Shown: in pieces, positions 22,908 through 32,839 of the stretch
Layout of the letters: every line of letters starts with the position of its first letter
Position numbering within the stretch: position 1 is the stretch's first letter
DNA from: Shewanella profunda
GTDB lineage: Bacteria; Pseudomonadota; Gammaproteobacteria; Enterobacterales; Shewanellaceae
Assembly (NCBI RefSeq): GCF_023283765.1
Contig: NZ_JAKILG010000035.1
Location: forward strand, 1 to 51,806
Direction: 5' to 3'
DNA: 51,806 nucleotides
Made by a program: the position numbers and the translations under genes
The notes under the pieces: generated by a model
The model's input: only the letters and a program-made list of their open reading frames with translations
Told to the model about the DNA's origin: nothing
Databases searched by the model: none

Positions 22908-25520
22908 ATGTTAGTGACCAATGCACAAGAACTGGATCTCATGGTCGAGCGTGTCGCCAAAGCACAGGCCGAGTATGCAACCTTCAGTCAAGAACAAGTG
23001 GATGCAATATTTCGCGCAGCCGCCCTCGCCGCTGCGGATGCGCGTATCTCGCTAGCCAAAATGGCAGCGGCAGAAACACGTATGGGTGTTATTGAGGACA
23101 AGGTGATCAAAAACCACTTTGCCTCCGAATATATTTATAACAAGTATAAGGATGAGAAAACCTGCGGCATTTTGTCTGAAGATCTCACCTTTGGCACAAT
23201 CACTATCGCCGAGCCCGTAGGCATTATTTGCGGCATAGTGCCCACGACTAACCCAACATCTACGGCAATATTCAAGGCCTTGATTAGCCTTAAAACCCGC
23301 AATGCCATTATTTTTTCGCCCCACCCAAGGGCTAAAGCCTCAACCACCACTGCCGCAAAATTAGTACTTGATGCTGCCGTGGCCGCTGGCGCACCGAAAG
23401 ATATTATTGGCTGGATTGATGAGCCTAGCGTGGCATTGTCGAATCAACTTATGACTCATCCCAAGGTGAATTTGATCCTTGCCACGGGCGGCCCTGGTAT
23501 GGTGAAAGCCGCCTACTCCTCAGGTAAACCTGCCATTGGTGTGGGCGCAGGAAATACCCCTATCGTTATCGATGAAACCGCAGATATTAAACGCGCGGTG
23601 AGCTCTATATTGATGTCCAAAACCTTCGATAACGGAGTGGTTTGCGCATCTGAGCAAGCCGTGATCGTTGTCGATAGTATTTATGAGCAAGTGAAAGAAC
23701 GTTTCGCAAGCCATGGGGGTTATATCTTATCGGCAAGTGAAACCTCGGCAATGCAAAACGTCATCCTCAAAAATGGTGGCTTAAATGCCGATATCGTGGG
23801 TCAAAGTGCGGCGAGTATTGCCCAAATGGCAGGTGTTGAAGTACCACACTGGACCAAAGTGCTGATTGGTGAAGTGAGTGATATTAGTGAAAGCGAAGCC
23901 TTCGCCCATGAAAAATTATCGCCACTGCTTGGCATGTACCGCGCCAAAGACTTTAACGATGCCGTCAATCAAGCCGAAGCCTTAGTCGCGCTAGGGGGGA
24001 TTGGTCATACATCAGGACTTTATACCGACCAAGACACCCAAACCGAACGCGTTAAAACCTTTGGTTTTAGAATGAAAACCGCACGAATTCTAATCAATAC
24101 TCCAGCTTCTCAAGGTGGTATTGGCGATCTCTATAACTTTAAATTGGCCCCGTCTCTCACACTCGGTTGCGGCTCTTGGGGCGGCAACTCGATTTCAGAA
24201 AACGTGGGCCCAAGTCATTTGATCAACAAAAAAACCGTCGCTAAGAGGGCCGAAAACATGCTGTGGCACAAGCTTCCTTCATCTATTTATTTCCGCCGTG
24301 GCAGTCTTCCTATCGCCCTTGAGGAATTAAGTGATAAAAAACGCGCGCTTATCGTCACGGATAGATTCTTGTTTAACCAAGGTTATTGCAATGAAACTAT
24401 TCGCATTTTAAAGGCTCAGGGCTTAGAAACTGAAATCTTCTATGATGTTGAAGCCGATCCAACCTTAGCCATCGTTCGCCAAGGGGCAAAAGTTGCCTGT
24501 AGTTTTAAACCCGATGTGATTATCGCTCTAGGCGGTGGCTCACCCATGGATGCCGCCAAGATTATTTGGGTGATGTACGAACATCCTGACGTCGATTTTG
24601 CCGATCTCGCATTGCGCTTTATGGATATCCGTAAACGTATCTACAAATTCCCCAAAATGGGCACAAAAGCCATGATGGTGGCGATCCCAACGACCTCAGG
24701 CACAGGCTCAGAAGTCACACCTTTTGCGGTAGTTACCGATGAGCAAACAGGCAAAAAATACCCGATTGCCGATTATCAACTGACGCCCAACATGGCGATT
24801 GTCGATCCTAATCTAGTGATGGACATGCCTAAGTCACTCACCGCCTTTGGTGGAATTGATGCGGTGACCCATGCACTTGAAGCCTATGTTAGCGTAATGG
24901 CAAACGAGTATAGTGATGGTCAAGCACTGCAAGCCCTCGATTTACTGTGCAAATATTTGCCCGATGCCTATAACTTAGGTGCACAATCCCCTGTGGCCCG
25001 TGAAAAAGTCCATAACGGTGCCACGATTGCAGGTATCGCCTTTGCAAACGCATTCCTTGGGATTTGCCACTCAATGGCCCATAAACTCGGTGCCGAGTTC
25101 CATCTCGCCCACGGCTTAGCTAATGCACTACTGATTAATAACGTTATACGTTTTAATGCAACGGATCTGCCCACTAAGCAAGCGGCGTTTAGCCAGTACG
25201 ACAGACCCAAAGCCTTGTGCCGTTACGCAGCCATCGCCGACCATTTGAAACTAGGCGGAAAATCGGATGAAGAGAAAGTGGAAAAACTGCTTGAGAAAAT
25301 CACACAGCTCAAGAAGACGATTGGCATTCCTGCTTCTATCCAAGAAGCCGGTGTCAACGAAGCCGACTTCCTCGCCAAGTTAGATGTACTCGCCGAAGAT
25401 GCCTTTGACGATCAATGCACAGGTGCAAATCCACGTTACCCATTGATTAACGAGTTAAAACAGTTATTACTCGACAGTTACTATGGTCGCGATTATAGCG
25501 ATAACTATACGACTAAATAA
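22908..25520 (+). CDS. adhE: Bifunctional acetaldehyde-CoA / alcohol dehydrogenase
   Basis: 870 aa from the ATG at 22908 (AGGAG, 8-nt spacer). A GTG three codons earlier overlaps that site. It converts acetyl-CoA to acetaldehyde and then to ethanol with 2 NADH in mixed-acid fermentation. The N-terminal aldehyde dehydrogenase half has the catalytic Cys in NGVVCASEQAVIV. The C-terminal iron alcohol dehydrogenase half has the NAD-binding GGGSPMDAAK and iron-binding residues around DAVTHALEAYVS, AHKLGAEFHLAHGLANALL. Length matches E. coli AdhE (891 aa). It carries its own terminator, so it is monocistronic. AdhE forms long filaments called spirosomes in other bacteria. Confidence 0.98.
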   Translation: MLVTNAQELDLMVERVAKAQAEYATFSQEQVDAIFRAAALAAADARISLAKMAAAETRMGVIEDKVIKNHFASEYIYNKYKDEKTCGILSEDLTFGTITIAEPVGIICGIVPTTNPTSTAIFKALISLKTRNAIIFSPHPRAKASTTTAAKLVLDAAVAAGAPKDIIGWIDEPSVALSNQLMTHPKVNLILATGGPGMVKAAYSSGKPAIGVGAGNTPIVIDETADIKRAVSSILMSKTFDNGVVCASEQAVIVVDSIYEQVKERFASHGGYILSASETSAMQNVILKNGGLNADIVGQSAASIAQMAGVEVPHWTKVLIGEVSDISESEAFAHEKLSPLLGMYRAKDFNDAVNQAEALVALGGIGHTSGLYTDQDTQTERVKTFGFRMKTARILINTPASQGGIGDLYNFKLAPSLTLGCGSWGGNSISENVGPSHLINKKTVAKRAENMLWHKLPSSIYFRRGSLPIALEELSDKKRALIVTDRFLFNQGYCNETIRILKAQGLETEIFYDVEADPTLAIVRQGAKVACSFKPDVIIALGGGSPMDAAKIIWVMYEHPDVDFADLALRFMDIRKRIYKFPKMGTKAMMVAIPTTSGTGSEVTPFAVVTDEQTGKKYPIADYQLTPNMAIVDPNLVMDMPKSLTAFGGIDAVTHALEAYVSVMANEYSDGQALQALDLLCKYLPDAYNLGAQSPVAREKVHNGATIAGIAFANAFLGICHSMAHKLGAEFHLAHGLANALLINNVIRFNATDLPTKQAAFSQYDRPKALCRYAAIADHLKLGGKSDEEKVEKLLEKITQLKKTIGIPASIQEAGVNEADFLAKLDVLAEDAFDDQCTGANPRYPLINELKQLLLDSYYGRDYSDNYTTK

Positions 25521-25631
25521 GTTGTGAGAAGGCTTAACGCGACTGATAGCGAGATTTAAGCGAGAGTTAGAAGTCGCTAAGCCTCAAAGAGAATGAGGTA
25601 TCCAAAAGTATTAAGCCTGAAAAACCTTAAG

Positions 25632-25659
25632 CAAAAGCCCTCACTATGAGGGCTTTTTA
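25632..25659 (+). terminator. Terminator of adhE
   Basis: AAAAGCCCTC, a 4-nt loop, GAGGGCTTTTTAT, about 110 bp after the stop. Confidence 0.85.
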
Positions 25660-25700
25660 TTAGGGCGTGTTTACTTGATATTGATCCACGCAAAAATAGT

Positions 25701-25742
25701 AAAAATCTAACGTTAAAAATCTAGCATTAAAAATCTAACGCT
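25701..25742. repeat. Three 14-bp tandem repeats between adhE and the M14 gene
   Basis: AAAAATCTAACGTT, AAAAATCTAGCATT and AAAAATCTAACGCT follow one another. The third contains the stop codon (TAG on the minus strand at 25735-25737) of the M14 peptidase gene. Confidence 0.75.
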
Positions 25743-26670
25743 GTGTTAGCACGTAATCGATAGCGCTGGTGATTGCCGCTACCTGTGCCAAATTACATTC
25801 CGCTGGCGTTGTCGATGGGCTATCAGGGTAAACTTCTGTCGTAGTGTTATAGGCACAACCCGTCACGCTGCTGCATAAGCCTAGCTTTTTCAACGGGTAA
25901 TTGATCACTCCGTGCTGAACCACAGTCGAGCCGATGATCTCCCTTTTCTCATCGGCGGGTGCAATATGGGTCACTTTGCTCACACCGTCGATAATGGCCT
26001 TTTGGAATGCATCCATTGGATTTTCGGTATCACCCACGGCATAAAAACCATCGGGGATAGTACCTTTTTCATATTCAATCCCATCACGGGCGCAAAGCGC
26101 TGGGCGAAATTCTAATTCGTCTGAATCTGTAGTTTCATGTAAATCCACATGCAGATCAAAACCTTGTTCGACTGAAGCGACCAGAGCCATCAAGGTTGCC
26201 GATTCTTCTGCTGGACTATTGGCATAAAACGAACGATTAGGATCGATAGCCTTTGGATTCCAGCGATTAATCGTCTCGTAACCCCAAGGGCTCACGCACA
26301 CGGCAACCACTAAATTCACCTGTTGCACATAATTCGTCGCTTCATTTGCTAAGAAGGCTAATGCACCGTGAACGCCACTGGTCTCGTAACCATGCACTCC
26401 GCCCGTCACCAGTACGGTTGGTTTTTGGCTATCAAATTGCTGCGTTGTGACTGCAAGCAATGGATAACGCTGTGGATCAATCGAAAGCGAGCCATATTGC
26501 ACTGTGGCGAGCCCAAGTGCCGTAAGCTCAGCCTCCATCCTCTTAAGTGGCATCACTACATCGTCCTGATATGAACGCTTGATTTGGGTACTTGCAAGCC
26601 ATGCGGCTTTTTCGGCCTCGCCCCATTTTTCGCCAGCGGTGCCGATGGGATAAAAGGTTAAATTTGCCAT
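25735..26670 (-). CDS. M14-family zinc metallocarboxypeptidase
   Basis: 311 aa from the ATG at 26670 (GAGGA upstream). The zinc-binding HxxE is in GGVHGYETSG, the third ligand His in DLHVDLHETTD, a family Arg-containing segment reads AIDPNRSFYANSP, and a likely catalytic Glu lies in TTEVYPDSPSTT. No signal peptide is seen, so it is probably cytoplasmic. The general family splits C-terminal residues from peptides or deacylates related amides. The substrate here is unknown. The downstream GNAT gene is on the same strand but lies beyond its start, so the two may form a small unit (71 bp between them). Confidence 0.85.
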   Translation of the reverse strand: MANLTFYPIGTAGEKWGEAEKAAWLASTQIKRSYQDDVVMPLKRMEAELTALGLATVQYGSLSIDPQRYPLLAVTTQQFDSQKPTVLVTGGVHGYETSGVHGALAFLANEATNYVQQVNLVVAVCVSPWGYETINRWNPKAIDPNRSFYANSPAEESATLMALVASVEQGFDLHVDLHETTDSDELEFRPALCARDGIEYEKGTIPDGFYAVGDTENPMDAFQKAIIDGVSKVTHIAPADEKREIIGSTVVQHGVINYPLKKLGLCSSVTGCAYNTTTEVYPDSPSTTPAECNLAQVAAITSAIDYVLTQR

Positions 26671-26740
26671 AATTCCTCTATTTTTAGTTCTATTAGCTCA
26701 AATGAGAGTACTAGTGTTTGGATGAATGAGTGCTGCCAAC

Positions 26741-27199
26741 CTAAAGCGTCAGCTGCATGGGAATATCGCGGATCCCGCCGCGCTCTCGCTCGGGTCCTAG
26801 GGGCACAAAGCCAAAGCCTAAATACACAGCTTGCGCATTCAATGCCGAGTTCACGGTAAATACGCCCGGATTGCCTTGGGTTAAACATTGAGTTTTAGCA
26901 TGTTCCCACAACATTCGCGCTACGCCTTGCCCCTGTGCATGGGAGGCGACAAACAGATGGTATAAGTGGCTATTCGCCTTCATCCCCACCACACCTGCGA
27001 GTTGGCCTGAGTCCGTTATAGCGACATGGTACTGATAACCCATAGCAAAGTAGCTACCAATCGCTTCAATCGACATGGCATTAACTAAGATTGCAGCACC
27101 CTCTGCAGTGCAAGTTGGGGCGATAAAATCTTGGGTTAATTGAGTGATTAATACGCTTATTTCAGGGATATCAGTTAAGGTTGCGGCTCGAATATTCAT
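26741..27199 (-). CDS. GNAT-family N-acetyltransferase
   Basis: 152 aa from the ATG at 27199 (AAGGAG, 6 nt upstream). A longer frame to 27256 has no ribosome binding site and runs through the preceding terminator. It starts MNIRAATLTDIPEISVLITQ. The acetyl-CoA loop is AQGQGVARMLWEHAK, after the strand HLYHLFVAS, and a later NAQAVYLGFGFVPLG is the usual C-terminal fold element. The substrate cannot be read from the sequence. It precedes the M14 peptidase on the same strand. Confidence 0.88.
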   Translation of the reverse strand: MNIRAATLTDIPEISVLITQLTQDFIAPTCTAEGAAILVNAMSIEAIGSYFAMGYQYHVAITDSGQLAGVVGMKANSHLYHLFVASHAQGQGVARMLWEHAKTQCLTQGNPGVFTVNSALNAQAVYLGFGFVPLGPERERGGIRDIPMQLTL

Positions 27200-27241
27200 C
27201 TTAACTCCTTGATTAAAAATAAAGCCATTACATGGCGCAAT

Positions 27242-27270
27242 AAAAAGCCAGAACAAAGTCCTGGCTTTTT
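27242..27270 (-). terminator. Terminator after the S9 peptidase gene
   Basis: On the minus strand AAAAAGCCAG, a 9-nt loop and CTGGCTTTTT. It lies about 140 bp after the peptidase stop and before the GNAT start. Confidence 0.75.
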
Positions 27271-27411
27271 AAGACACTTGAAAAATTCAATAGTCACTCA
27301 CATCAAACAACTCGCCGATGATAACGCTACTAGGGCGAGCCTTGCGTCTTTTATTACACGGTTCAGTAATTGCACTGTCTGTTATTAAACAGTCTGTTAT
27401 TGCGCTGGCAG

Positions 27412-29463
27412 TTACTGCTTAGTCCAGCTATCCATCCAACGGAATACATTGGCATACCATTGCTCAAGATTTTCTGGCTTTAAGATCCAGTGATTTTCAT
27501 CTGGGAAAATCAATAACTCAGATGGAATGCCCTTACGCTGCATATAGCTAAATGACGCTAGCCCTTGACCATAGGGTACACGGAAGTCTTTCTCACCGTG
27601 GATCACTAACATGGGCGTTTTCCAGTTTTCAACATAATTTACTGGGTTAAACTTCTCATATAACGCCTTGTTATCAGAGTAAGCACCACCAAACTCGTAC
27701 TCAGGGAACCACATTTCTTCGGTGACATAATACATGGAGCGCATATCGAACAAACCAGCATGGTTGACGAGGCACTTAAAGCCATCGTTCCAGTTACCTT
27801 GGATCCAGTTCATCATGTAACCACCGTAAGAACCACCGAGAGCACAGGCGTTTTGTGGATCGAGCCATTTTTGTTGCTGGCTCACAGCGGCTAAGCCTTT
27901 TTGTAAATCTTCTAATGGCTTACCGCCCCAATCTTGGCTGATAGAGTCAGTAAAGGCTTGGCCATAACCCGTAGAACCGTGGAAATCCACCATCACTACG
28001 CCATAACCAGCACCCGCCCATAATTGGGCATTCCAACGGCCACTGAAGGCATTACCAAATGAACCTTGCGGCCCACCATGCACTAAGTAAGCAATCGGGT
28101 ATTTTTTGCCTTCTTGGTAGTTGGCGGGCTTAATCCAATAGCCATAGACATCTTCGTTGTTCCAGCCTTTAAAGCTAAACTGTTGGAACTCACCAAATTT
28201 AATCTTGGCTAGCTTCTCTTTGTTTACTTCGGTCAGGCGCTTAAGCCCTTGACCGTCAGTGTTAATACTGTAGAGATCGCCCGGTTCAACTAAGGTTTTG
28301 CTATCAAAAATAAGTTGATCGTTTACCACTGCTACTAAGCTATTGGTACCATCGCTGTAGATAGAACGCACATCACCAAACTGGGTATTGACTTCAAAAA
28401 TAGATACTTGACCGATGTCCTGCGCCGTCACATACAAGGTACGGTTATCAGGGCCAAACATCAGTGAGCTTGGGCTACGATCCCAAAGTGGCGCGACTTC
28501 CTTAGACTGACCAGTATTAGTATCACGTAGCATTATCGCGTAACGATCCGCTTCAAATCCGGGCTTTTTCATCGCTAAGTAGGCCATATAACGGCCATCG
28601 CTTGAAAATGTCGGCTGCGCGTCCCATGCCAAATTGTCTTGGGTTAAGTTGGTTGCGGTTCCACCAGTAACAGGCACTTGCCATAAATCGTAATTAGTGG
28701 TCCACGCTTGATCTTTGCTCGGCGCTTTAGCGCTATAAACCACATATTTACCGTCTGGCGTGAAAGTCACCTCCTCCATACCTGAGAAAGGTTTTGGTGG
28801 TGTTTCAGTGTCTAAACCTTGGGTAACATCGATAACTTTAGTGAGTTTTTCACCGTTTAACGCCCCGACAAATAAGTGATTGCGGGCATGATCTTCCCAA
28901 GTGTCCCAATGGCGAACCATCAGTTGCTTGTATTCACGGCCAGTCGATTTGCGCTCAGATTCTGCGGTAAATTTATCCTTAGAACAGGCTAAATCTTTAC
29001 ATTCAGGGAAAACGCGCATGCTCAATACGATTTGCTTAGCGTCATTTGATAGCTTGTAACCATCAATATCTAAGGGTAAATCAGAAACTTGTACAGCTTC
29101 GCCACCCGTTAATGGCAATTGAAAAAGCTGACTTGAACCGCTGCGACTCGCGAGGAAATAGATCGATTTGTCGTCGGTTGCAAAGCTCACATCGTGTTCA
29201 GTACCTGCGGCAGATGTCAGTTGTAGGGGCTTTGCATTCGCTTGAGTCAGATCTAACAAATATAAATCTGAACTGGCCTCTCCCTTTTCATTTACCGTTT
29301 TCAGGCCATAGACCAACTTAGTGCCATCGTGGGACACTGTGGTCGAATGCATTTTATTGAGTTTAATCAGCTGTTGCACAGAAAAAGGCGTAGGATCGGC
29401 CGCTTGGGCTGAGTACGCCAAACCTGCGGCGCTTAACGCGATGAGGAGAGGAGCTATTTTCAT
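27412..29463 (-). CDS. Exported S9-family prolyl oligopeptidase-like peptidase
   Basis: 683 aa from the ATG at 29463, which gives a clean signal peptide MKIAPLLIALSAAGLAYSAQ with cleavage after AQA. The ATG at 29475 would add four residues. The N-terminal half is a beta-propeller with WD40/TolB-like repeats (TFTPDGKYVVYSAKAPSK, FSSDGRYMAYLAMK). The C-terminal alpha/beta-hydrolase has the nucleophile Ser in GGSYGGYMMNW, Asp in HGEKDFRVPYGQ and His in DENHWIL, the Ser-Asp-His triad of dipeptidyl and acylaminoacyl peptidases. It is periplasmic, probably trimming short peptides for uptake. It is followed by a terminator. Confidence 0.92.
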   Translation of the reverse strand: MKIAPLLIALSAAGLAYSAQAADPTPFSVQQLIKLNKMHSTTVSHDGTKLVYGLKTVNEKGEASSDLYLLDLTQANAKPLQLTSAAGTEHDVSFATDDKSIYFLASRSGSSQLFQLPLTGGEAVQVSDLPLDIDGYKLSNDAKQIVLSMRVFPECKDLACSKDKFTAESERKSTGREYKQLMVRHWDTWEDHARNHLFVGALNGEKLTKVIDVTQGLDTETPPKPFSGMEEVTFTPDGKYVVYSAKAPSKDQAWTTNYDLWQVPVTGGTATNLTQDNLAWDAQPTFSSDGRYMAYLAMKKPGFEADRYAIMLRDTNTGQSKEVAPLWDRSPSSLMFGPDNRTLYVTAQDIGQVSIFEVNTQFGDVRSIYSDGTNSLVAVVNDQLIFDSKTLVEPGDLYSINTDGQGLKRLTEVNKEKLAKIKFGEFQQFSFKGWNNEDVYGYWIKPANYQEGKKYPIAYLVHGGPQGSFGNAFSGRWNAQLWAGAGYGVVMVDFHGSTGYGQAFTDSISQDWGGKPLEDLQKGLAAVSQQQKWLDPQNACALGGSYGGYMMNWIQGNWNDGFKCLVNHAGLFDMRSMYYVTEEMWFPEYEFGGAYSDNKALYEKFNPVNYVENWKTPMLVIHGEKDFRVPYGQGLASFSYMQRKGIPSELLIFPDENHWILKPENLEQWYANVFRWMDSWTKQ

Positions 29464-29565
29464 TGTTATGTCCATCTTTTGTTATAAACGTTCGGTATTG
29501 CCATCGAACGAATGTTAAAACGATCAGAGATCGTATCTTCGAAGATAAGCTTGCCACACTAACGA

Positions 29566-29613
29566 AACAAAAACGCTCAAGCAAGCCAAAAGGCAAACCT
29601 GAGCGTATTTTTT
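29566..29613 (-). terminator. Terminator after fumarase (bidirectional-looking)
   Basis: ACGCTCA and TGAGCGT arms (29573-29579 and 29600-29606) with a 20-nt interior. T tracts flank it on both strands. It lies 120 bp after the fumarase stop. Confidence 0.6.
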
Positions 29614-29732
29614 TGTGACAAAATGTCAGTGGCGACAACACTAAAGCGTTGCTAATCGCCTTGTCACTTTAAACACGGCGGTTTTGCTTAACTTTGCTTA
29701 ACAATCCGCGGTATTCATCCTTCAATCAAAGC

Positions 29733-31277
29733 TTAGGCTTTCGCGTTGGCGATATTCACTTTCCAAATCGCTGGGCCAGTTTCATGGGCGTTGACGCCAT
29801 TGGAGTCCACGGCCACTGTCACTGGCATATCTTGCACATCAAACTCGTAAATCGCTTCCATGCCTAAATCGGCAAAGGCCACCACGCGAGAATGTTTAAT
29901 CGCTTTCGATACTAGATACGCAGCGCCGCCAACGGCCATTAGATAAACGGCTTTGTGTTTCTTGATAGATTCAACCGTCGCAGGGCCGCGCTCGGCCTTG
30001 CCTATCATGCCCATAAGACCAGTTTTCTCTAACATTAAGTCAGTGAATTTATCCATACGGGTGGCGGTTGTTGGACCCGCTGGCCCTACCACTTCAGTGC
30101 CAACGGGATCAACTGGGCCAACGTAATAAATAAACTGACCGGTAAAGTCCACGCCTTCTGGCAGACCTTCACCACTTTCAATCAGGCTTTGAATGCGCTT
30201 ATGGGCAGCATCGCGACCCGTAAGCATTTTACCGCTGAGCAGAATGGTTTCACCGCTCTGCCATTGCTCGATATCCGCTTGAGTGACAGTATCTAAGTTA
30301 ACACGGCGCACATCATCACCCACTTCACGGGTAATTTCTGGCCAATCGGCGAGTGACGGCGGCATTAATTCCGCAGGACCCGAGCCGTCTAAATGAAAAT
30401 GAACATGGCGAGTGGCCGCGCAGTTGGGGATCATCACCACAGGTTTTGAGGCCGCGTGGGTTGGCGCCGATTTGATTTTAACGTCTAACACTGTGGTTAA
30501 ACCGCCAAGACCCTGCGCACCTATGCCTAAGTTATTCGCGCGCTCGAAAATATCTAAACGCAGTTTTTCTTCGGTCGTTTGGGCACCGCGCGCCAGCAAC
30601 TCATGGATATCCACGCTTTCCATCAATGCTTCTTTGGCTAATACGGCCGCTTTTTCCGCCGTGCCGCCGATACCTATGCCTAGCATTCCCGGAGGGCACC
30701 AGCCTGCGCCCATGGTCGGTAGCGTTTTTTCTACCCAAGCGGCGATATCGTCAGATGGGTTTAACATCACCATCTTAGCTTTGTTTTCACTGCCGCCGCC
30801 TTTAGCCGCAATCGCCACTTCGATGTGGTTACCAGGCACCATGTCGATATGCACCACAGATGGGGTGTTATCTTTGGTATTTTTACGGCTACCAGCAGGA
30901 TCAGACACTATCGATGCACGCAATGGGTTATCAGGATTGGTATAGGCACGACGAACACCTTCATCGACCATTTGCTGAATGGTCATATCGGTCTTGTCCC
31001 ACTTTACACCCATACCCACTTTAACGAAGGTGGTCACAATTCCAGTGTCTTGGCACAAAGGACGCTTACCTTCGGCCGACATACGTGAATTGATCAAGAT
31101 TTGGGCAATCGCATCCTTAGCCGCAGCACTTTGTTCACGCTCATAAGCTTCGCTCATGGCATCGACAAAATCCTTCGGGTGGTAATAGGAGATGTATTGC
31201 AGGGCATCTGCCACACTTTCAATAAAGTCGGCTTGTTTAATCACAGCGTTTTCAGACATTTTAGGGTGAGATGACAT
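29733..31277 (-). CDS. fumA: Class I fumarate hydratase, [4Fe-4S] type
   Basis: 514 aa. It interconverts fumarate and malate in the TCA cycle and during fumarate reduction. The three cluster cysteines are visible in PLCQDTG (Cys75), AGWCPPGMLGIG and NCAATRH. The class I signature GGGSENKAKMVML is present, and the C-terminal swivelling domain contains VGPAGPTTATRMDKFTD. It is fused alpha-beta, as in E. coli FumA/FumB (548 aa), though slightly shorter. The ATG at 31277 has a GGAG element upstream. An internal ATG at 31259 lacks one. The paralogue name (fumA or fumB) is not certain. Confidence 0.95.
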   Translation of the reverse strand: MSSHPKMSENAVIKQADFIESVADALQYISYYHPKDFVDAMSEAYEREQSAAAKDAIAQILINSRMSAEGKRPLCQDTGIVTTFVKVGMGVKWDKTDMTIQQMVDEGVRRAYTNPDNPLRASIVSDPAGSRKNTKDNTPSVVHIDMVPGNHIEVAIAAKGGGSENKAKMVMLNPSDDIAAWVEKTLPTMGAGWCPPGMLGIGIGGTAEKAAVLAKEALMESVDIHELLARGAQTTEEKLRLDIFERANNLGIGAQGLGGLTTVLDVKIKSAPTHAASKPVVMIPNCAATRHVHFHLDGSGPAELMPPSLADWPEITREVGDDVRRVNLDTVTQADIEQWQSGETILLSGKMLTGRDAAHKRIQSLIESGEGLPEGVDFTGQFIYYVGPVDPVGTEVVGPAGPTTATRMDKFTDLMLEKTGLMGMIGKAERGPATVESIKKHKAVYLMAVGGAAYLVSKAIKHSRVVAFADLGMEAIYEFDVQDMPVTVAVDSNGVNAHETGPAIWKVNIANAKA

Positions 31278-31395
31278 AGTAGGAGCGCTCCAGCAGCCTA
31301 TGTGGCCTTACTTGTTTTTGTTTAATTCTTTCTGGGCCAATATGATACTCTTTCACATCTTTTTGGGCTACATCACATTTTGATAGGATTAATCG

Positions 31396-32796
31396 ATGGC
31401 AATTAGGGCGTCAAAACAGCTTGCATTACGCCAACTTGACTGGACATTAAGCACCGCAGAACTGTTCGAATACTTTGCTAAAGACGAGTGGGCAATTCTG
31501 CTCGATTCTGCTAACGCGCCGCATCAAGATGCTAAATTCGATATTATTTGCACGGCGCCTATTGCCACTTTAGTCACCAAGGGTGAACGAAGTGAGATAA
31601 CCCTTAAGCAGACTGAGCTCACTTTACCTGTAAACACCAGCCCGAATGATGACCCATTTGAACTCGTTAACTCATTATTAAATCATTGGTATCCAAACGC
31701 CCTTGAAAGTGGCTTCCCCTTTGCGGGAGGCGCCATGGGTAGCTTTAGTTACGATTTAGGGCGTCGTATCGAAACGCTGCCAACAACGGCCAAGCAGGAT
31801 ATTCAACTGCCAGAAATGAATATCGGCTTTTACGACTGGGCGCTTATCTTCAATTACCAAACCCAGTGTTGGCATTTGCTACACTATTTAGGTGAAGCAG
31901 CCCTCGGCACTGAGTTGAAAAAAATTCAAGTAATTATCGCTAAAAAGCAAGATGCCGCCATATTTAAGCTCACTAGCCCATGGGCAGCACAAATCGATAA
32001 AGCCCAATACACGGCAAAATTTGAAGCAGTACAAGCCTATTTGCACAGTGGCGATTGCTATCAAATAAATTTAACTCAAAGATTTGAGGCCAGTTACCAA
32101 GGTGATGAATGGGCGGCGTACTGCAAATTACGTAAGGCCAATAAAGCGCCCTTCTCGGCCTTTATGCGTCTACCCCAAAACGCTATTTTGTCTATTTCAC
32201 CCGAGCGTTTTATTCAGCTTCGCGGCGATAACATTCAGACCAAACCCATTAAAGGTACAATGCCGCGACATACCGATCCCGCACTGGATGCTAAGGCCGC
32301 CAGCACGCTTGCAAACTCGCCAAAGGATCGAGCAGAGAATGTGATGATTGTCGATTTGCTGCGTAACGATATCGGTAAAGTGGCCGCAGCAGGCTCAGTA
32401 CGTGTACCGCATCTTTTTGAGATTGAAAGTTTTCCTGCTGTGCATCACTTAGTCAGTACGGTTACCGCCAAACTCGATAGCCAATTTACGGCGAGTGATT
32501 TACTGCGCGCCGCATTCCCAGGCGGTTCGATTACCGGCGCACCCAAAATTCGCGCCATGGAAATTATCGAGGAGCTAGAACCGTCACGCAGAAGTTTATA
32601 TTGTGGCTGCATGGGTTATTTAAGCCAAGACGGACAAATGGATACCAGCATCACCATTCGCACTATTGTTGCCGAACGGGGTAAACTCTATTGTTGGGCG
32701 GGTGGCGGTATAGTGGCGGATTCACAAGTGAATGCGGAATATCAAGAAAGCTTTGACAAGATCAGCCGAATTTTACCCTTGCTTGGTGCTGAGTGA
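31396..32796 (+). CDS. pabB: Aminodeoxychorismate synthase component I
   Basis: 466 aa. It makes 4-amino-4-deoxychorismate from chorismate and ammonia for folate synthesis, together with the PabA glutaminase (not in this window). The chorismate-binding domain has the PabB-specific PIKGT (QTKPIKGTMPRH, where anthranilate synthase has PIAGT), then AENVMIVDLLRNDIGKVA, PGGSITGAPKIRAMEIIEEL and SRRSLYCGCMGYLS. Divergent from fumarase. The CoA pyrophosphatase gene follows after 43 bp on the same strand and is probably cotranscribed. Confidence 0.95.
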   Translation: MAIRASKQLALRQLDWTLSTAELFEYFAKDEWAILLDSANAPHQDAKFDIICTAPIATLVTKGERSEITLKQTELTLPVNTSPNDDPFELVNSLLNHWYPNALESGFPFAGGAMGSFSYDLGRRIETLPTTAKQDIQLPEMNIGFYDWALIFNYQTQCWHLLHYLGEAALGTELKKIQVIIAKKQDAAIFKLTSPWAAQIDKAQYTAKFEAVQAYLHSGDCYQINLTQRFEASYQGDEWAAYCKLRKANKAPFSAFMRLPQNAILSISPERFIQLRGDNIQTKPIKGTMPRHTDPALDAKAASTLANSPKDRAENVMIVDLLRNDIGKVAAAGSVRVPHLFEIESFPAVHHLVSTVTAKLDSQFTASDLLRAAFPGGSITGAPKIRAMEIIEELEPSRRSLYCGCMGYLSQDGQMDTSITIRTIVAERGKLYCWAGGGIVADSQVNAEYQESFDKISRILPLLGAE

Positions 32797-32839
32797 CAAA
32801 AACCTTAATATTTGATACTGAATAAATACGAGAAAGTCG

